Below are positions 53,353-60,980 of a stretch of 64,000 nt of DNA, in pieces. Numbering within the stretch: position 1 is the first letter of the stretch; each line of letters starts with the position of its first letter. Below the pieces are notes generated by a model. It was not told where the DNA came from and did not search any database. It saw only the letters and a list, made by a program, of their open reading frames with translations. The position numbers and the translations under genes are program-made. Origin of the DNA: Streptomyces xiaopingdaonensis (GTDB lineage Bacteria; Actinomycetota; Actinomycetes; Streptomycetales; Streptomycetaceae); the NCBI RefSeq assembly GCF_000262345.1, contig NZ_AJTQ01000222.1, forward strand, positions 1 to 64,000. The letters are read 5' to 3'.

Positions 53353-54438
53353 TCAGCCCCGTGCCTCGCCGATCAGCACCCGGCAGCCGTTCGCCGCCGA
53401 GGTGCGGGCCGCCTGGAGGACCTCCAGGGTGGCGGCGGCGTCCCAGGCGGTGACCGGTGGCGGGGCGCCCTCGCGCAGGGAGCGGACGATGCCGCGGTAG
53501 TACGCCGGGTAGTCGCCGTCGAGGCTCGGCACGGGGTGGGCCTCGTCGACGGTGCCGAGCACGCCCCACGCCGGGTCGGGCTCGACGCCCCACGGCATGT
53601 CGGGCGCCGGGCGGGCGCCCGCGCGGAGCGCCGCCTCCTGCGGGTCGAGCCCGTACTTGACGTAGGCGGCCGCGCTCCCCGACGCGCGGAAGCGCGCCCC
53701 GTGTTGGGCGGCCGTCGAGCTCGCCCACAGGTGGCTGCGGACGCCGGAGGCGTGGGTGAGCGCGAGGAAGACGTCGTCGTCGGCTCCGGCGCCCGCGCGG
53801 CGGGTGTCCACCTCGGCGTAGACGGCGGCGACGGGGCCGAAGAGCACGAGCGCCTGGTCGACGAGGTGGCTGCCGAGGTCGTAGAGCAGGCCGCCGAACT
53901 CTTCCGGGTCGCCCGACTCCCGCCAGCCGCCCTTGGGTTGCGGGCGCCAGCGCTCGAACCGCGACTCGAAGCGGTGGACGTCGCCGAGCGCCCCGCGCTC
54001 CAGCAGCGCGGCGAGGGTGCGGAAGTCGTTGTCCCAGCGGCGGTTCTGGAAGGCGGAGAGGAGCAGCCCCTTGCCCTCGGCCAACTCGCCGAGCGCCACC
54101 GCCTCCCGGGCCGTCGGCGCGAGCGGCTTGTCGACGACGACGGGGAGCCCGGCCTCCAACGCGCGCCGGGCGAGCGGCACATGGGTGCGGTTCGGCGAGG
54201 CGATGACCACGAGGTCCAACTCCTCGGTACGGGCGAGGAGTTCGTCCGCGGTGCCGAAGACGCGCAACTGCGGGCCGAGTTCCTCGACCGCCTGCGCCGC
54301 GCGCCCGGCGTCCGAGGTGACGACGGCGGAGACGCCGATGCCGTCGACGGAGGCGAGGAGCGGGGCGTGGAAGTAGCGGCCCGCTGTGCCGTAGCCGATG
54401 AGGCCGGCGCGGAGCTCTCCTGGGGGCGGTGCGTTCAT
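53353..54438 (-). CDS. Gfo/Idh/MocA-family oxidoreductase
   Basis: The 361-aa NAD(P)-dependent oxidoreductase has an N-terminal Rossmann motif (AGLIGYGTAGRYFHAPLLAS), the family EKP-like motif as DKP in GLPVVVDKPLAPTAREAV, and a C-terminal domain with GGLLYDLGSHLVDQALVLFG, where the His/Asp pair binds substrate. It oxidises or reduces a sugar, inositol or related alcohol. The pattern is close to YvaA/YgjR-like scyllo-inositol dehydrogenases, but the substrate is not fixed. ATG at 54438. Confidence 0.88.
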   Translation of the reverse strand: MNAPPPGELRAGLIGYGTAGRYFHAPLLASVDGIGVSAVVTSDAGRAAQAVEELGPQLRVFGTADELLARTEELDLVVIASPNRTHVPLARRALEAGLPVVVDKPLAPTAREAVALGELAEGKGLLLSAFQNRRWDNDFRTLAALLERGALGDVHRFESRFERWRPQPKGGWRESGDPEEFGGLLYDLGSHLVDQALVLFGPVAAVYAEVDTRRAGAGADDDVFLALTHASGVRSHLWASSTAAQHGARFRASGSAAAYVKYGLDPQEAALRAGARPAPDMPWGVEPDPAWGVLGTVDEAHPVPSLDGDYPAYYRGIVRSLREGAPPPVTAWDAAATLEVLQAARTSAANGCRVLIGEARG

Positions 54439-54475
54439 GTGCCGAGTCTCCCAGCGTCCGCCGGGGACCGCAGGC

Positions 54476-54736
54476 TCAGCCCCCGACGGCGAGGAAGAGG
54501 AACGACCACAGCAGCGCGACGATCCCGGCCGCGAACCCGCTCTTCGCGAGCCACGAGGGCCGGACGTCGTGCGCGAGCGCGCCGAGGACCAGCGCCGACG
54601 TCCCGAGGATGATCCCGAAGGCGAAGAAGGCGAGCACGCCGCAGGCGACGCCCGCGACCGCCAGCCCGTCGCCCTCACGGAGAAACCTCTGCGGAGCCTC
54701 CGCTTCCGCGCCGGCGGACCCACTCACCTCGCCCAT
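54476..54736 (-). CDS. DUF4190 small membrane protein
   Basis: The 86-aa protein has a soluble N-terminus and two transmembrane helices with the DUF4190 pattern (DGLAVAGVACGVLAFFAFGI, ILGTSALVLGALAH, FAAGIVALLWSFLFL). The ATG at 54736 follows GGGAGGTGCC. Function unknown. It may be co-transcribed with the oxidoreductase gene 37 bp downstream. Confidence 0.75.
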   Translation of the reverse strand: MGEVSGSAGAEAEAPQRFLREGDGLAVAGVACGVLAFFAFGIILGTSALVLGALAHDVRPSWLAKSGFAAGIVALLWSFLFLAVGG

Positions 54737-54957
54737 AGCGGGCACCTCCCGAAGAATCGGCCGAGTCGACCTCATGCCCCGTACGTACGCCACGCTAACG
54801 GGCGCGGTGCGTGAGAAGGACCGCTTGGCGCATCCTCGCCGCCCGCGAGGTCGGGGCCCCGCAGCGGGAGCCCGCCCGCACCCCTCCGGTTACGCTGAAG
54901 CCCCGGGTCCGGGCGGCTCGGGCGCACCTTCGACGTCGACCGGCAGGGAGCCCGCAC

Positions 54958-55737
54958 GTGGCAGAGCGCAAACCCATCGAGTCCTGGCTCACCGACATGG
55001 ACGGTGTGCTGATGCACGAGGGCATCCCGGTCCCCGGCGCGGACTCCTTCATCAAGCGCCTCAAGGAGTCCGGACGCTCCTTCCTCGTGCTCACCAACAA
55101 CTCGATACACACCCCGCGCGACCTGACCGCCCGCCTCAGCCGCATCGGGCTCCACGTACCCACCGAGAACATCTGGACCTCGGCGCTCGCCACCGCCCAG
55201 TTCCTCGACGACCAGCGCCCCCACGGCACCGCGTACGTCATCGGGGAGGCAGGACTGACGACGGCGCTCCACGACATCGGCTACGTCCTCTCCGACCAGG
55301 AGCCCGACTACGTCGTCCTCGGCGAGACGCGCACGTACAGCTTCGAGGCGCTCACCCGCGCGATCCGCCTCATCAACGCCGGCGCCCGCTTCATCGCGAC
55401 CAACCCCGACGAGACGGGCCCCTCCGCCGAGGGCGCCCTCCCCGCGACCGGCTCGGTCGCGGCGCTGATCACCAAGGCGACGGGCCAGGAGCCGTACTTC
55501 GTCGGCAAGCCCAATCCGCTGATGATGCGCGCGGGGCTCAACGCGATCGGCGCGCACTCCGAGACCACGGCGATGATCGGCGACCGGATGGACACCGACG
55601 TGCGGGCCGGCATGGAGGCGGGGCTGGAGACGTTCCTCGTCCTCACCGGGCTGACCAAGGCCGACTCCGTCGAGCGGTTCCCCTTCCGCCCGTCCAACGT
55701 CGTCGACTCGATCGCGGAGCTCGTCGACCTCGTCTGA
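54958..55737 (+). CDS. HAD-IIA family phosphatase (NagD-like)
   Basis: The 259-aa HAD hydrolase has motif I as WLTDMDGVLMHEG (nucleophile Asp and acid Asp), motif II in FLVLTNNSIHTPRDL, the IIA-type cap with YVVLGETRTYSFEALTRAIR, GKPNPLMMRAGLNAIG, and motif IV GDRMDTDVRAGMEAG. Members dephosphorylate UMP, sugar phosphates or pyridoxal phosphate. The GTG at 54958 follows CAGGGAGCC. It stands alone. Confidence 0.9.
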   Translation: MAERKPIESWLTDMDGVLMHEGIPVPGADSFIKRLKESGRSFLVLTNNSIHTPRDLTARLSRIGLHVPTENIWTSALATAQFLDDQRPHGTAYVIGEAGLTTALHDIGYVLSDQEPDYVVLGETRTYSFEALTRAIRLINAGARFIATNPDETGPSAEGALPATGSVAALITKATGQEPYFVGKPNPLMMRAGLNAIGAHSETTAMIGDRMDTDVRAGMEAGLETFLVLTGLTKADSVERFPFRPSNVVDSIAELVDLV

Positions 55738-55943
55738 GACGGGCGCTCCGTACGGAGTAGCCCGGGATGCGGGCGGGCTGCGGGGCTTGCAGCGTCGGGG
55801 GTACCGACTGCTCGGGAGGTTCCGTGTCGCTTGCGTCCGCTGCCCGCTGCCTTGCGCCCCTCGGTGGGTGCGGGGCGATCCCCTACGTGCCGCCCCGCGG
55901 TCGCGCCCGTGCGGCGCGGTGCGCGGGAGAGGGGTGAGCCGGC

Positions 55944-56711
55944 TTGTCCGAGCAACGGACCGCGGGCCGCGGCGGATCGGTGCGCCGGCGGGTGCTCTTC
56001 GCCGCCGGGTGGGTTCTCCTGCTCCTCGCCGTCTGGGTGTTCGCGCGCGGCGCCGTCTCGCTCCACGCGGGCGGGCCGCTCGCCGGACTGCCCGGCAGCC
56101 TCGCCGAAGCGGGGCGCCTCGCCGGGGGCGGGCCGGAACACCGTGTCCCGAGTGGGACGGCCGAGGGGCGTCCGTACGCCGAGGGGCCGCAGAGCGGTCC
56201 TGAGCGTCCGCGGCCGGGGGCGCACGAGCCGCTCGCCGGCGGTGCTGTGCCGCGGACGCTGGTCATCGAGGGCCTGGGCGTGCGCGCCCCCGTGGTGCCC
56301 GGTGACGAGGGAGCGCGGCTGGTGCCGAGCGGCCGTCCGGACGCCGTCGGCTGGTACAGCGGCGGGCCCCTGCCGGGTGCCGACGGTACGGCGCTGCTGG
56401 TGGGCCGGTCGGACGCCGGTGCCCTCGCCGGGCTGGCGGAAGTCCGGCCGGGGGAGCGGGTCGGCGTGGTGCGTGGCGGGTCCCGCGTCGAATTCACCGT
56501 CGCCAAGCGCCAGTCGGTGGAGTGCGGGAGCCTCACCGAGAGCCCGCACCCCTCGCAGCCGGCCGGAGGCCCGCAGGACCCGCTCGGCGGGCCCGCGCCG
56601 CACGGCGGGGCGCACCGCGCCGAACTCCGCCTGCTCGCCTGCACGCAGGAGGGCGGGCCGGGCGCCGACGTGATGGTCTCGGCGTACCTGACGGGGGTGC
56701 GGAAGAGCTGA
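55944..56711 (+). CDS. Sortase-like protein lacking the catalytic His
   Basis: The 255-aa protein is built like an actinobacterial class E/F sortase: an N-terminal anchor (VLFAAGWVLLLLAVWVF), a Pro/Gly-rich linker (about 45-100), and a beta-barrel core (PRTLVIEGLGVRAPVVPGDE, DAVGWYSGGPLPGADGTALL, AEVRPGERVGVVRGGSRVEF). The Cys is kept (about 233, RLLACTQEGG). Where the family has LVGHVD this protein has LVGRSD (Arg about 155), and no Arg follows the Cys at the usual spacing. It may be inactive, repurposed, or the His may be supplied elsewhere. TTG start at 55944. Confidence 0.7.
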   Translation: MSEQRTAGRGGSVRRRVLFAAGWVLLLLAVWVFARGAVSLHAGGPLAGLPGSLAEAGRLAGGGPEHRVPSGTAEGRPYAEGPQSGPERPRPGAHEPLAGGAVPRTLVIEGLGVRAPVVPGDEGARLVPSGRPDAVGWYSGGPLPGADGTALLVGRSDAGALAGLAEVRPGERVGVVRGGSRVEFTVAKRQSVECGSLTESPHPSQPAGGPQDPLGGPAPHGGAHRAELRLLACTQEGGPGADVMVSAYLTGVRKS

Positions 56712-56724
56712 GTGCCGGAGTCGA

Positions 56725-56768
56725 TACGCCGCCGTACCGAGGTAGGCCCTCCGGGGTACGGCGGCGTA
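56725..56768. terminator. Bidirectional terminator
   Basis: A perfect 14-bp stem, TACGCCGCCGTACC with GGTACGGCGGCGTA, and a 16-nt loop lies between the convergent sortase-like gene (ends 56711) and cbtA (ends 56778). Confidence 0.8.
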
Positions 56769-56777
56769 CGCCCGGGG

Positions 56778-57551
56778 TCAGCCCCTTCCGGACGTCCGTC
56801 CGAGGCCGAGCGCGCCGAAGACGCCGCCGAGGCACGCCCACAGCACGGCGTGCCCGGCGAGCGAGAGCACCCGGAAGTCCCAGAGCAGCGTCGGTGCCAC
56901 CGGGACAGGGTCCGGGTTGGACGGCAGCAGGAAGAGCGCGACGACGGTGAGGACGACCGCGCCGGCGGCCGCCGTGTGCCGGACGGGCGCACCGAACCGC
57001 GCGCGCGCCAGGCGCAGTTGCACCTGCCAGGCGAGCACCGTTCCGAGGACGCCGACGGCGAGCGCGGCGACCCACAGCGCCTGCCGCTCGCTCACCGTCC
57101 CGCCGTCGCCCACGCCCGGCGGGTTGGCCGGGTACCGCAGCCCCGGCAGCAGCGAGAGCGCGAGGAATCCGGCGCCGGCGAGGAGCAGCGCCCGCCGCCA
57201 CGGCCCTTCGCCGTCCACCGGCCTCCCGCGGTGGACGGCCGCGTGGACGAGCGCGAAGAAGACGCCGACGGCGAGCCCGACGACGACGGCGGTGACGACG
57301 AGCCCGAAGTGCTGCGTACCGCGGGTGAAGAGCTCCTCCTCGGCGGCGTGCACATGCCCGGCCGCCGCCTCCTCGGCAGCCGCCCGCTTCTCCTCGGCGA
57401 CGATCGCCTTGTCCATCAGCGGCTCGGCGAGCAGCAGCGCGAAGAGCCCCGTGCCGAGCCCCGCGGCGCCGCCCGCCAGGACGCCGCGGCCGAGAACGGG
57501 CAGCAGCGGCAGGGGAGTCGGCGCGTCGACCCCGGTGGAGTTGTCGCTCAT
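56778..57551 (-). CDS. cbtA: CbtA-family cobalt transporter subunit
   Basis: The 257-aa protein has about six transmembrane helices and the CbtA pattern: GRGVLAGGAAGLGTGLFALL, LAEPLMDKAI, a His-bearing ELFTRGTQHFGLVVTAVVVG and LRYPANPPGVGD between helices. CbtA and CbtB together import cobalt for cobalamin synthesis. The cbtB gene lies 14 bp upstream, and a cobalamin riboswitch precedes both, which confirms the assignment. ATG at 57551. Confidence 0.92.
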   Translation of the reverse strand: MSDNSTGVDAPTPLPLLPVLGRGVLAGGAAGLGTGLFALLLAEPLMDKAIVAEEKRAAAEEAAAGHVHAAEEELFTRGTQHFGLVVTAVVVGLAVGVFFALVHAAVHRGRPVDGEGPWRRALLLAGAGFLALSLLPGLRYPANPPGVGDGGTVSERQALWVAALAVGVLGTVLAWQVQLRLARARFGAPVRHTAAAGAVVLTVVALFLLPSNPDPVPVAPTLLWDFRVLSLAGHAVLWACLGGVFGALGLGRTSGRG

Positions 57552-57565
57552 GGTCCGCCTCCCCG

Positions 57566-57781
57566 TCAGTGGCACGGGGCGCCGAAGAGGTGGCGGCCGT
57601 CGTGGGAGAACTCGTGGAGGTACTCGCCGGTGGCGGAGACGAGGTGGCCGTTGTCGACGAAGACGGCGTAGAGCGCGAGCAGCGCGACGAGCGCGGCGGC
57701 GACGGCGATCAGCAGATCCCGGGCGCGTACGGCGGCCGGGCCCGCGTCCGGTGCGGCCGTGCCGGCGGTGTGCGAGGACAT
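57566..57781 (-). CDS. cbtB: CbtB-family cobalt transporter subunit
   Basis: The 71-aa protein has one transmembrane helix (LLIAVAAALVALLALYAVFV) and the diagnostic metal-binding C-terminus YLHEFSHDGRHLFGAPCH, with His, Asp and Cys residues. It is the small partner of CbtA. The ribosome binding site AGGAGGAGG is strong and lies just after the cobalamin riboswitch, so its exposure is probably the regulated step. ATG at 57781. Confidence 0.93.
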   Translation of the reverse strand: MSSHTAGTAAPDAGPAAVRARDLLIAVAAALVALLALYAVFVDNGHLVSATGEYLHEFSHDGRHLFGAPCH

Positions 57782-57825
57782 CGCAGAACCTCCTCCTGGG
57801 GTTACCACGCCCCATCGGTGGAGAA

Positions 57826-57916
57826 GCGACGGGTCAGTTCCTGACTCCCGCTGCGGTGCAGCGGTCACAGTGGCGGGACCGTCCCGGATTCGCACCGGGT
57901 TCCTGCGCACCGTCGC
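57826..57916 (-). promoter_or_regulatory. Cobalamin riboswitch controlling cbtBA
   Basis: The leftward transcript contains the conserved core: GGAACCCGGTGCGAATCCGG, then ACGGTCCCGCCACTGTGACC with the B12 box GCCACTG, and GGGAGTCAGGAACTGACCC. A closing P1 stem pairs GCGACGG (57916-57910) with CCGTCGC (57832-57826). The aptamer ends about 45 nt before the cbtB start. High cobalamin would be expected to shut off cobalt uptake, probably by hiding the AGGAGGAGG. Confidence 0.92.
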
Positions 57917-58218
57917 CCCGTATGAACATGTGTGGCTCGGACGGTGGCATCACCGGGTGGGCATGTCAACGGCGCCTCGGTGTGAGCGGTTCCTGGTGCC
58001 CTGCTCAGCAGGGGTGCATGGCGGACGCAGCCGACCGTAACGGGATCTCCACAACCTCTCGCTGCCCGCCTCCGGCGCCGTCCCGTGTGACACGATGGCC
58101 GGAAGCCACAGGTGCTCAGGGGGGCCGGAGCAGCCGTCGGCGGCGCAACTCGCGCCGGCCGCGGGGCAGTTCCGTCCGGAAGTCGGTCGAGGCGCATTCA
58201 CCACCCGAGGGGGAGTCG
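57917..58218. other. Divergent promoter region upstream of riboswitch and GH6 gene
   Basis: These 302 bp lie between the 5' side of the riboswitch and the rightward GH6 gene. They must contain the cbtBA promoter and the GH6 promoter. I see no gene and no long repeat. Confidence 0.4.
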
Positions 58219-59265
58219 ATGTACGGCAGTCACGGCGGCCGCGGACACCGCGGTGCCCGGGCTCGGCTGGTCGCGGGCAGCGCGGTGGCGGGGGCGGCCC
58301 TGCTGCTCGCCGGCTGCTCCTCGTCCGGGGACTCGGACGACGACGGCGCCGGGAAGCCGCAGGAGAAGCAGCGGCCGAAGTCGGAGGCTCCCTACTGGGT
58401 CAACCCGGAGGGCAAGGCGGCCCGACAGGCCGCCGAGTACCGGGAGGACGACGACGACCGCAACGCGAAGCTCATCGAGCGCATCGCGAGCCAGCCGATG
58501 GCCGACTGGGTGCGCCCCGAGGACGCGAAGGCGCAGACCGAGCAGCTCACCAAGGCGGCCGAGAAGGCCGACCGCAGCGCCCTGCTCGTCGTCTACAACA
58601 TCCCGCACCGCGACTGCGGCCAGTACTCGCAGGGCGGCGCCGGCGACGCCGACGAGTACCGCGAGTTCGTCGACGCCGTCGCCGAGGGGATCGGCGACCG
58701 GGAGGCGACCGTCGTCGTCGAGCCGGACGCGCTGCCGCACCTGCTCGCCGAGGGGTGCACACCGGAGGAGTTCCACGACGAGCGGTACGCGCTCCTCAAG
58801 GAAGCCGTCACCACGCTGAAGGCGAAGCCGAAGACGAAGGTCTACCTCGACGCCGGCAATCCGCTGTGGGTGCGCGACCCGGGCGGCCTCGTCGAGCCGC
58901 TCCAGCGCGCCGGCATCGGGGAGGCCGACGGCTTCGCGCTCAACGTCTCCAACTACCAGACGACGGCGTCCAACAAGGCGTACGGCAAGAAGCTCTCGGC
59001 GATGATCGGCAACAAGCCGTTCGTCATCGACACCAGCCGCAACGGCAACGGCCCCGTGAAGGGCGCCGAGGACGAGGAGTCCTGGTGCAACCCGGACGGC
59101 AGGGCGCTTGGCGAGGAGCCGACGACGCGCACGGGCGAAGAACTCGTCGACGCCTACCTGTGGATCAAGCGTCCCGGCGAGTCGGACGGGGAGTGCAAGG
59201 GCGGGCCCAAGGCCGGCGCCTGGTGGCCGAAGTACGCGCTCGAACTGGCGCGGAACGCCGGGTAG
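58219..59265 (+). CDS. cslZ: GH6-family endoglucanase-like lipoprotein
   Basis: The 348-aa glycoside hydrolase family 6 protein is exported as a lipoprotein (lipobox LLAGC, Cys 33). GH6 landmarks are LLVVYNIPHRDCGQYSQGG with the general-acid Asp (about 132), VVVEPDALPHLLAEGC, KVYLDAGNPLWV and NVSNYQTT, with WCNPDGRALGEEPTT near the C-terminus. GH6 enzymes cleave beta-1,4-glucan. From memory the equivalent gene in S. coelicolor (SCO2838, cslZ) belongs to the glxA/cslA locus and trims the tip glycan. The ATG follows GAGGGGGAGTCG. Confidence 0.88.
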   Translation: MYGSHGGRGHRGARARLVAGSAVAGAALLLAGCSSSGDSDDDGAGKPQEKQRPKSEAPYWVNPEGKAARQAAEYREDDDDRNAKLIERIASQPMADWVRPEDAKAQTEQLTKAAEKADRSALLVVYNIPHRDCGQYSQGGAGDADEYREFVDAVAEGIGDREATVVVEPDALPHLLAEGCTPEEFHDERYALLKEAVTTLKAKPKTKVYLDAGNPLWVRDPGGLVEPLQRAGIGEADGFALNVSNYQTTASNKAYGKKLSAMIGNKPFVIDTSRNGNGPVKGAEDEESWCNPDGRALGEEPTTRTGEELVDAYLWIKRPGESDGECKGGPKAGAWWPKYALELARNAG

Positions 59266-59266
59266 T

Positions 59267-59734
59267 TCACGGGCGGCGGACGTCGCACCGGTAGAGCTGG
59301 CGAGGGCCGCCCTCGGGCCCCGGCGGTGCGGGCTCGGCCGGGGAGAACCCGAGCCGTTCGTAGAAGGCCCGGGCGCCGCTCGCCTCGGCACCGGGATGGG
59401 CCGCCCCGAAGGTCACGACCTCGATTCGCCCCGGCGGCCGGACGAAGCGCCGCACGCACTCCGCAAGGAGCGCGCGCCCCACGCCGCGCCTGCGCGCCTG
59501 CTCGGTGACGACGAGCCAGTCGAGGTGCGCCGGTCGGCCGGGACCGAAGAGCACCCCGCCGAGGAGCTGTTGCGCCCCCGGCCGGACGAGTGCGGTGCCG
59601 CGGACGAGATGCCTGCCCAGCGCCCGCCGGAAGCCGGGCACTTCGACCATGGGACCGAACCACTGCTCGACCTCGGCCGCGAGGCGCAGCAGCCCGTCGG
59701 TGTCCTCTTCCGTCGCCGTGCGCACGCCCGCCAT
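59267..59734 (-). CDS. GNAT-family acetyltransferase
   Basis: The 155-aa N-acetyltransferase has VRTATEEDTDGLLRLAAEVE at the N-terminus, the acetyl-CoA motif A in LDWLVVTEQARRRGVGRALL (QxxGxG/A form RRRGVG), and motif B ASGARAFYERLGFSPAE. Substrate unknown. It is convergent with the GH6 gene, one base apart. Its upstream side faces the CRISPR leader, so it may belong to the accessory block inserted between GH6 and glxA. Confidence 0.85.
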   Translation of the reverse strand: MAGVRTATEEDTDGLLRLAAEVEQWFGPMVEVPGFRRALGRHLVRGTALVRPGAQQLLGGVLFGPGRPAHLDWLVVTEQARRRGVGRALLAECVRRFVRPPGRIEVVTFGAAHPGAEASGARAFYERLGFSPAEPAPPGPEGGPRQLYRCDVRRP

Positions 59735-59984
59735 CCATGCGATTCTGCCAGCATCCCGTGCTCGCAACCCGGCGCCTCGCGCCCGCAACAGGGCGCGCTT
59801 CCGGTGGAGTTGTGAGACGGCACGGCTTACGGGGTGCGCCGGCGGTAAGTTGGGATTGCGGATGTATACGGGGTGCTGGGCGGGTTCGGGGGTGCGGCTG
59901 AGTGGGACTCGGTGGTCTGTCGGGAGCAGGTGCGAGGTGAAGCAAATTTCGGGTACTCGCTCGTAGGAGTGCAGGTCGGGAAGT

Positions 59985-60196
59985 GTGGTCCCCGCGCGTG
60001 CGGGGGTGGTCCGCCAGTCACGGTGCCGATGCCTGCGTCGGTCGAGTGGTCCCCGCGCGTGCGGGGGTGGTCCGGCCGACCTCACGGTGGAGACGACCGA
60101 GCAGGAGTGGTCCCCGCGCGTGCGGGGGTGGTCCGGACTCGCTCAAGGCCGTCGGTGCCCTGATCCTGTGACCCCCGCGCATGCGGGGTGGTCCAG
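59985..60196 (+). CRISPR. Four-repeat CRISPR mini-array, type I-E-like, no cas genes
   Basis: Three identical 29-bp repeats (59985-60013, 60046-60074, 60107-60135) and a degenerate fourth (60168-60196) are separated by three unrelated spacers of exactly 32 bp (60014-60045, 60075-60106, 60136-60167). The repeat starts GTGGTCCCCGCGCG and ends GGGGGTGGTCCG, with a short palindrome CCCCGCGCGTGCGGGG, matching the E. coli I-E pattern in length and form. The degenerate copy on the right marks the distal end, so the leader is on the left. No cas gene is in the window. Confidence 0.95.
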
Positions 60197-60235
60197 TACC
60201 GTGTAGGTCAAGACCATGTGCACCTCGGAGGGGAC

Positions 60236-60505
60236 ATGAGCGCTCAGCCCGAACATTCCGTAGATCCGCGGGTTCGCCCCATCCCCCGCACCATCGATTC
60301 CGTTGCCGATGCGTTGAGCGGCGCCAAGCGGATGGCGTTCTACGCCGAGGTCGGCCGTGCTCAAGAGGGCCCCGAGCTGAACGAGACGCTGCACAAGTGG
60401 TGGATCGAGGCCCTGTGCGACGCGGTGCCGGGGCGCGGGCGCCGGCTCGCCAACGCGGACGCCGGCCGCGGTCTACGGCCGCTCCCGGACATGGTCGGCG
60501 AGTGA
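60236..60505 (+). CDS. Hypothetical protein, first gene of a coupled pair
   Basis: The 89-aa protein starts at the ATG at 60236 after CGGAGGGGAC, only 39 bp beyond the last CRISPR repeat. It contains TIDSVADALSGAKRMAFYAE and GPELNETLHKWWIEALCDAV, a helical pattern resembling Streptomyces antitoxin-like proteins. The stop overlaps the next start (GTGA). Size, order and coupling fit a toxin-antitoxin operon with the antitoxin first, but neither protein is firmly assigned. Confidence 0.6.
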   Translation: MSAQPEHSVDPRVRPIPRTIDSVADALSGAKRMAFYAEVGRAQEGPELNETLHKWWIEALCDAVPGRGRRLANADAGRGLRPLPDMVGE

Positions 60506-60810
60506 GCGAGCCCCGCCGTGGCTGGACGGTGTACTGCGTCGAGGACGCAGCGAACACGCTGGAGGCCATGCGGCTGAGCGGCAAGGTCGAACTGCACGAC
60601 CGGGTCGTGCAGTTCCTTCAGGCACTCGCCGTCGAGGCCGGCGCCGCCGTCGACGCGGAGAAGGAACTGCCCGGTCTCCCCATGGGCGACGAGCGCTACA
60701 ACGTCGACATGCCGGGGGTGCCGGTGCTCATCAGCTACAGCCGCTATCCCGGGCTCCGCGAGTTCCGCGTGACGGATGTGATCTGGCTTGACATCGGCGA
60801 TGATCAGTGA
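60502..60810 (+). CDS. Hypothetical protein, second gene of a coupled pair (RelE-like?)
   Basis: The 102-aa protein starts with GTG at 60502 overlapping the upstream stop. It has WTVYCVEDAANTLEAMRLSG, a helix (ELHDRVVQFLQALAVEAG), then strands (YNVDMPGVPVLISYSRYPGL, REFRVTDVIWLD). The helix-then-strands order and the REFRV..V.W ending recall RelE/ParE-fold toxins, but the basic catalytic residues are not obvious. A terminator at 60926 follows. A toxin role is an inference from layout. Confidence 0.55.
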   Translation: MSEPRRGWTVYCVEDAANTLEAMRLSGKVELHDRVVQFLQALAVEAGAAVDAEKELPGLPMGDERYNVDMPGVPVLISYSRYPGLREFRVTDVIWLDIGDDQ

Positions 60811-60925
60811 CCCGGCCCGCCGCTGAACGAAGGACGTGCGGGAGCCGGGCGCGGGGGCATGCGCATGGAAGGCTCTTTCCCTAGTTCGACGGAACTCGCA
60901 CCCGTCGACCGGCCCCAGCAACTAT

Positions 60926-60947
60926 GGCCCCCCGCAGGCGGGGGGCC
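60926..60947. terminator. Bidirectional terminator
   Basis: GGCCCCCCGC and GCGGGGGGCC form a 10-bp inverted repeat with a 2-nt centre (or 8 bp with a 6-nt loop) between the two-gene module (ends 60810) and glxA (ends 60981). Confidence 0.65.
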
Positions 60948-60980
60948 ACTCCACTGCAAGCCCCCCGCCGCAAGCCCGCC

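Noticed and set aside
59983..60206. Small open frames across the CRISPR array, with repeated PARAGVV / PRVRGWS-like peptides
   Set aside because: These are the translation of CRISPR repeats, a known source of spurious proteins.
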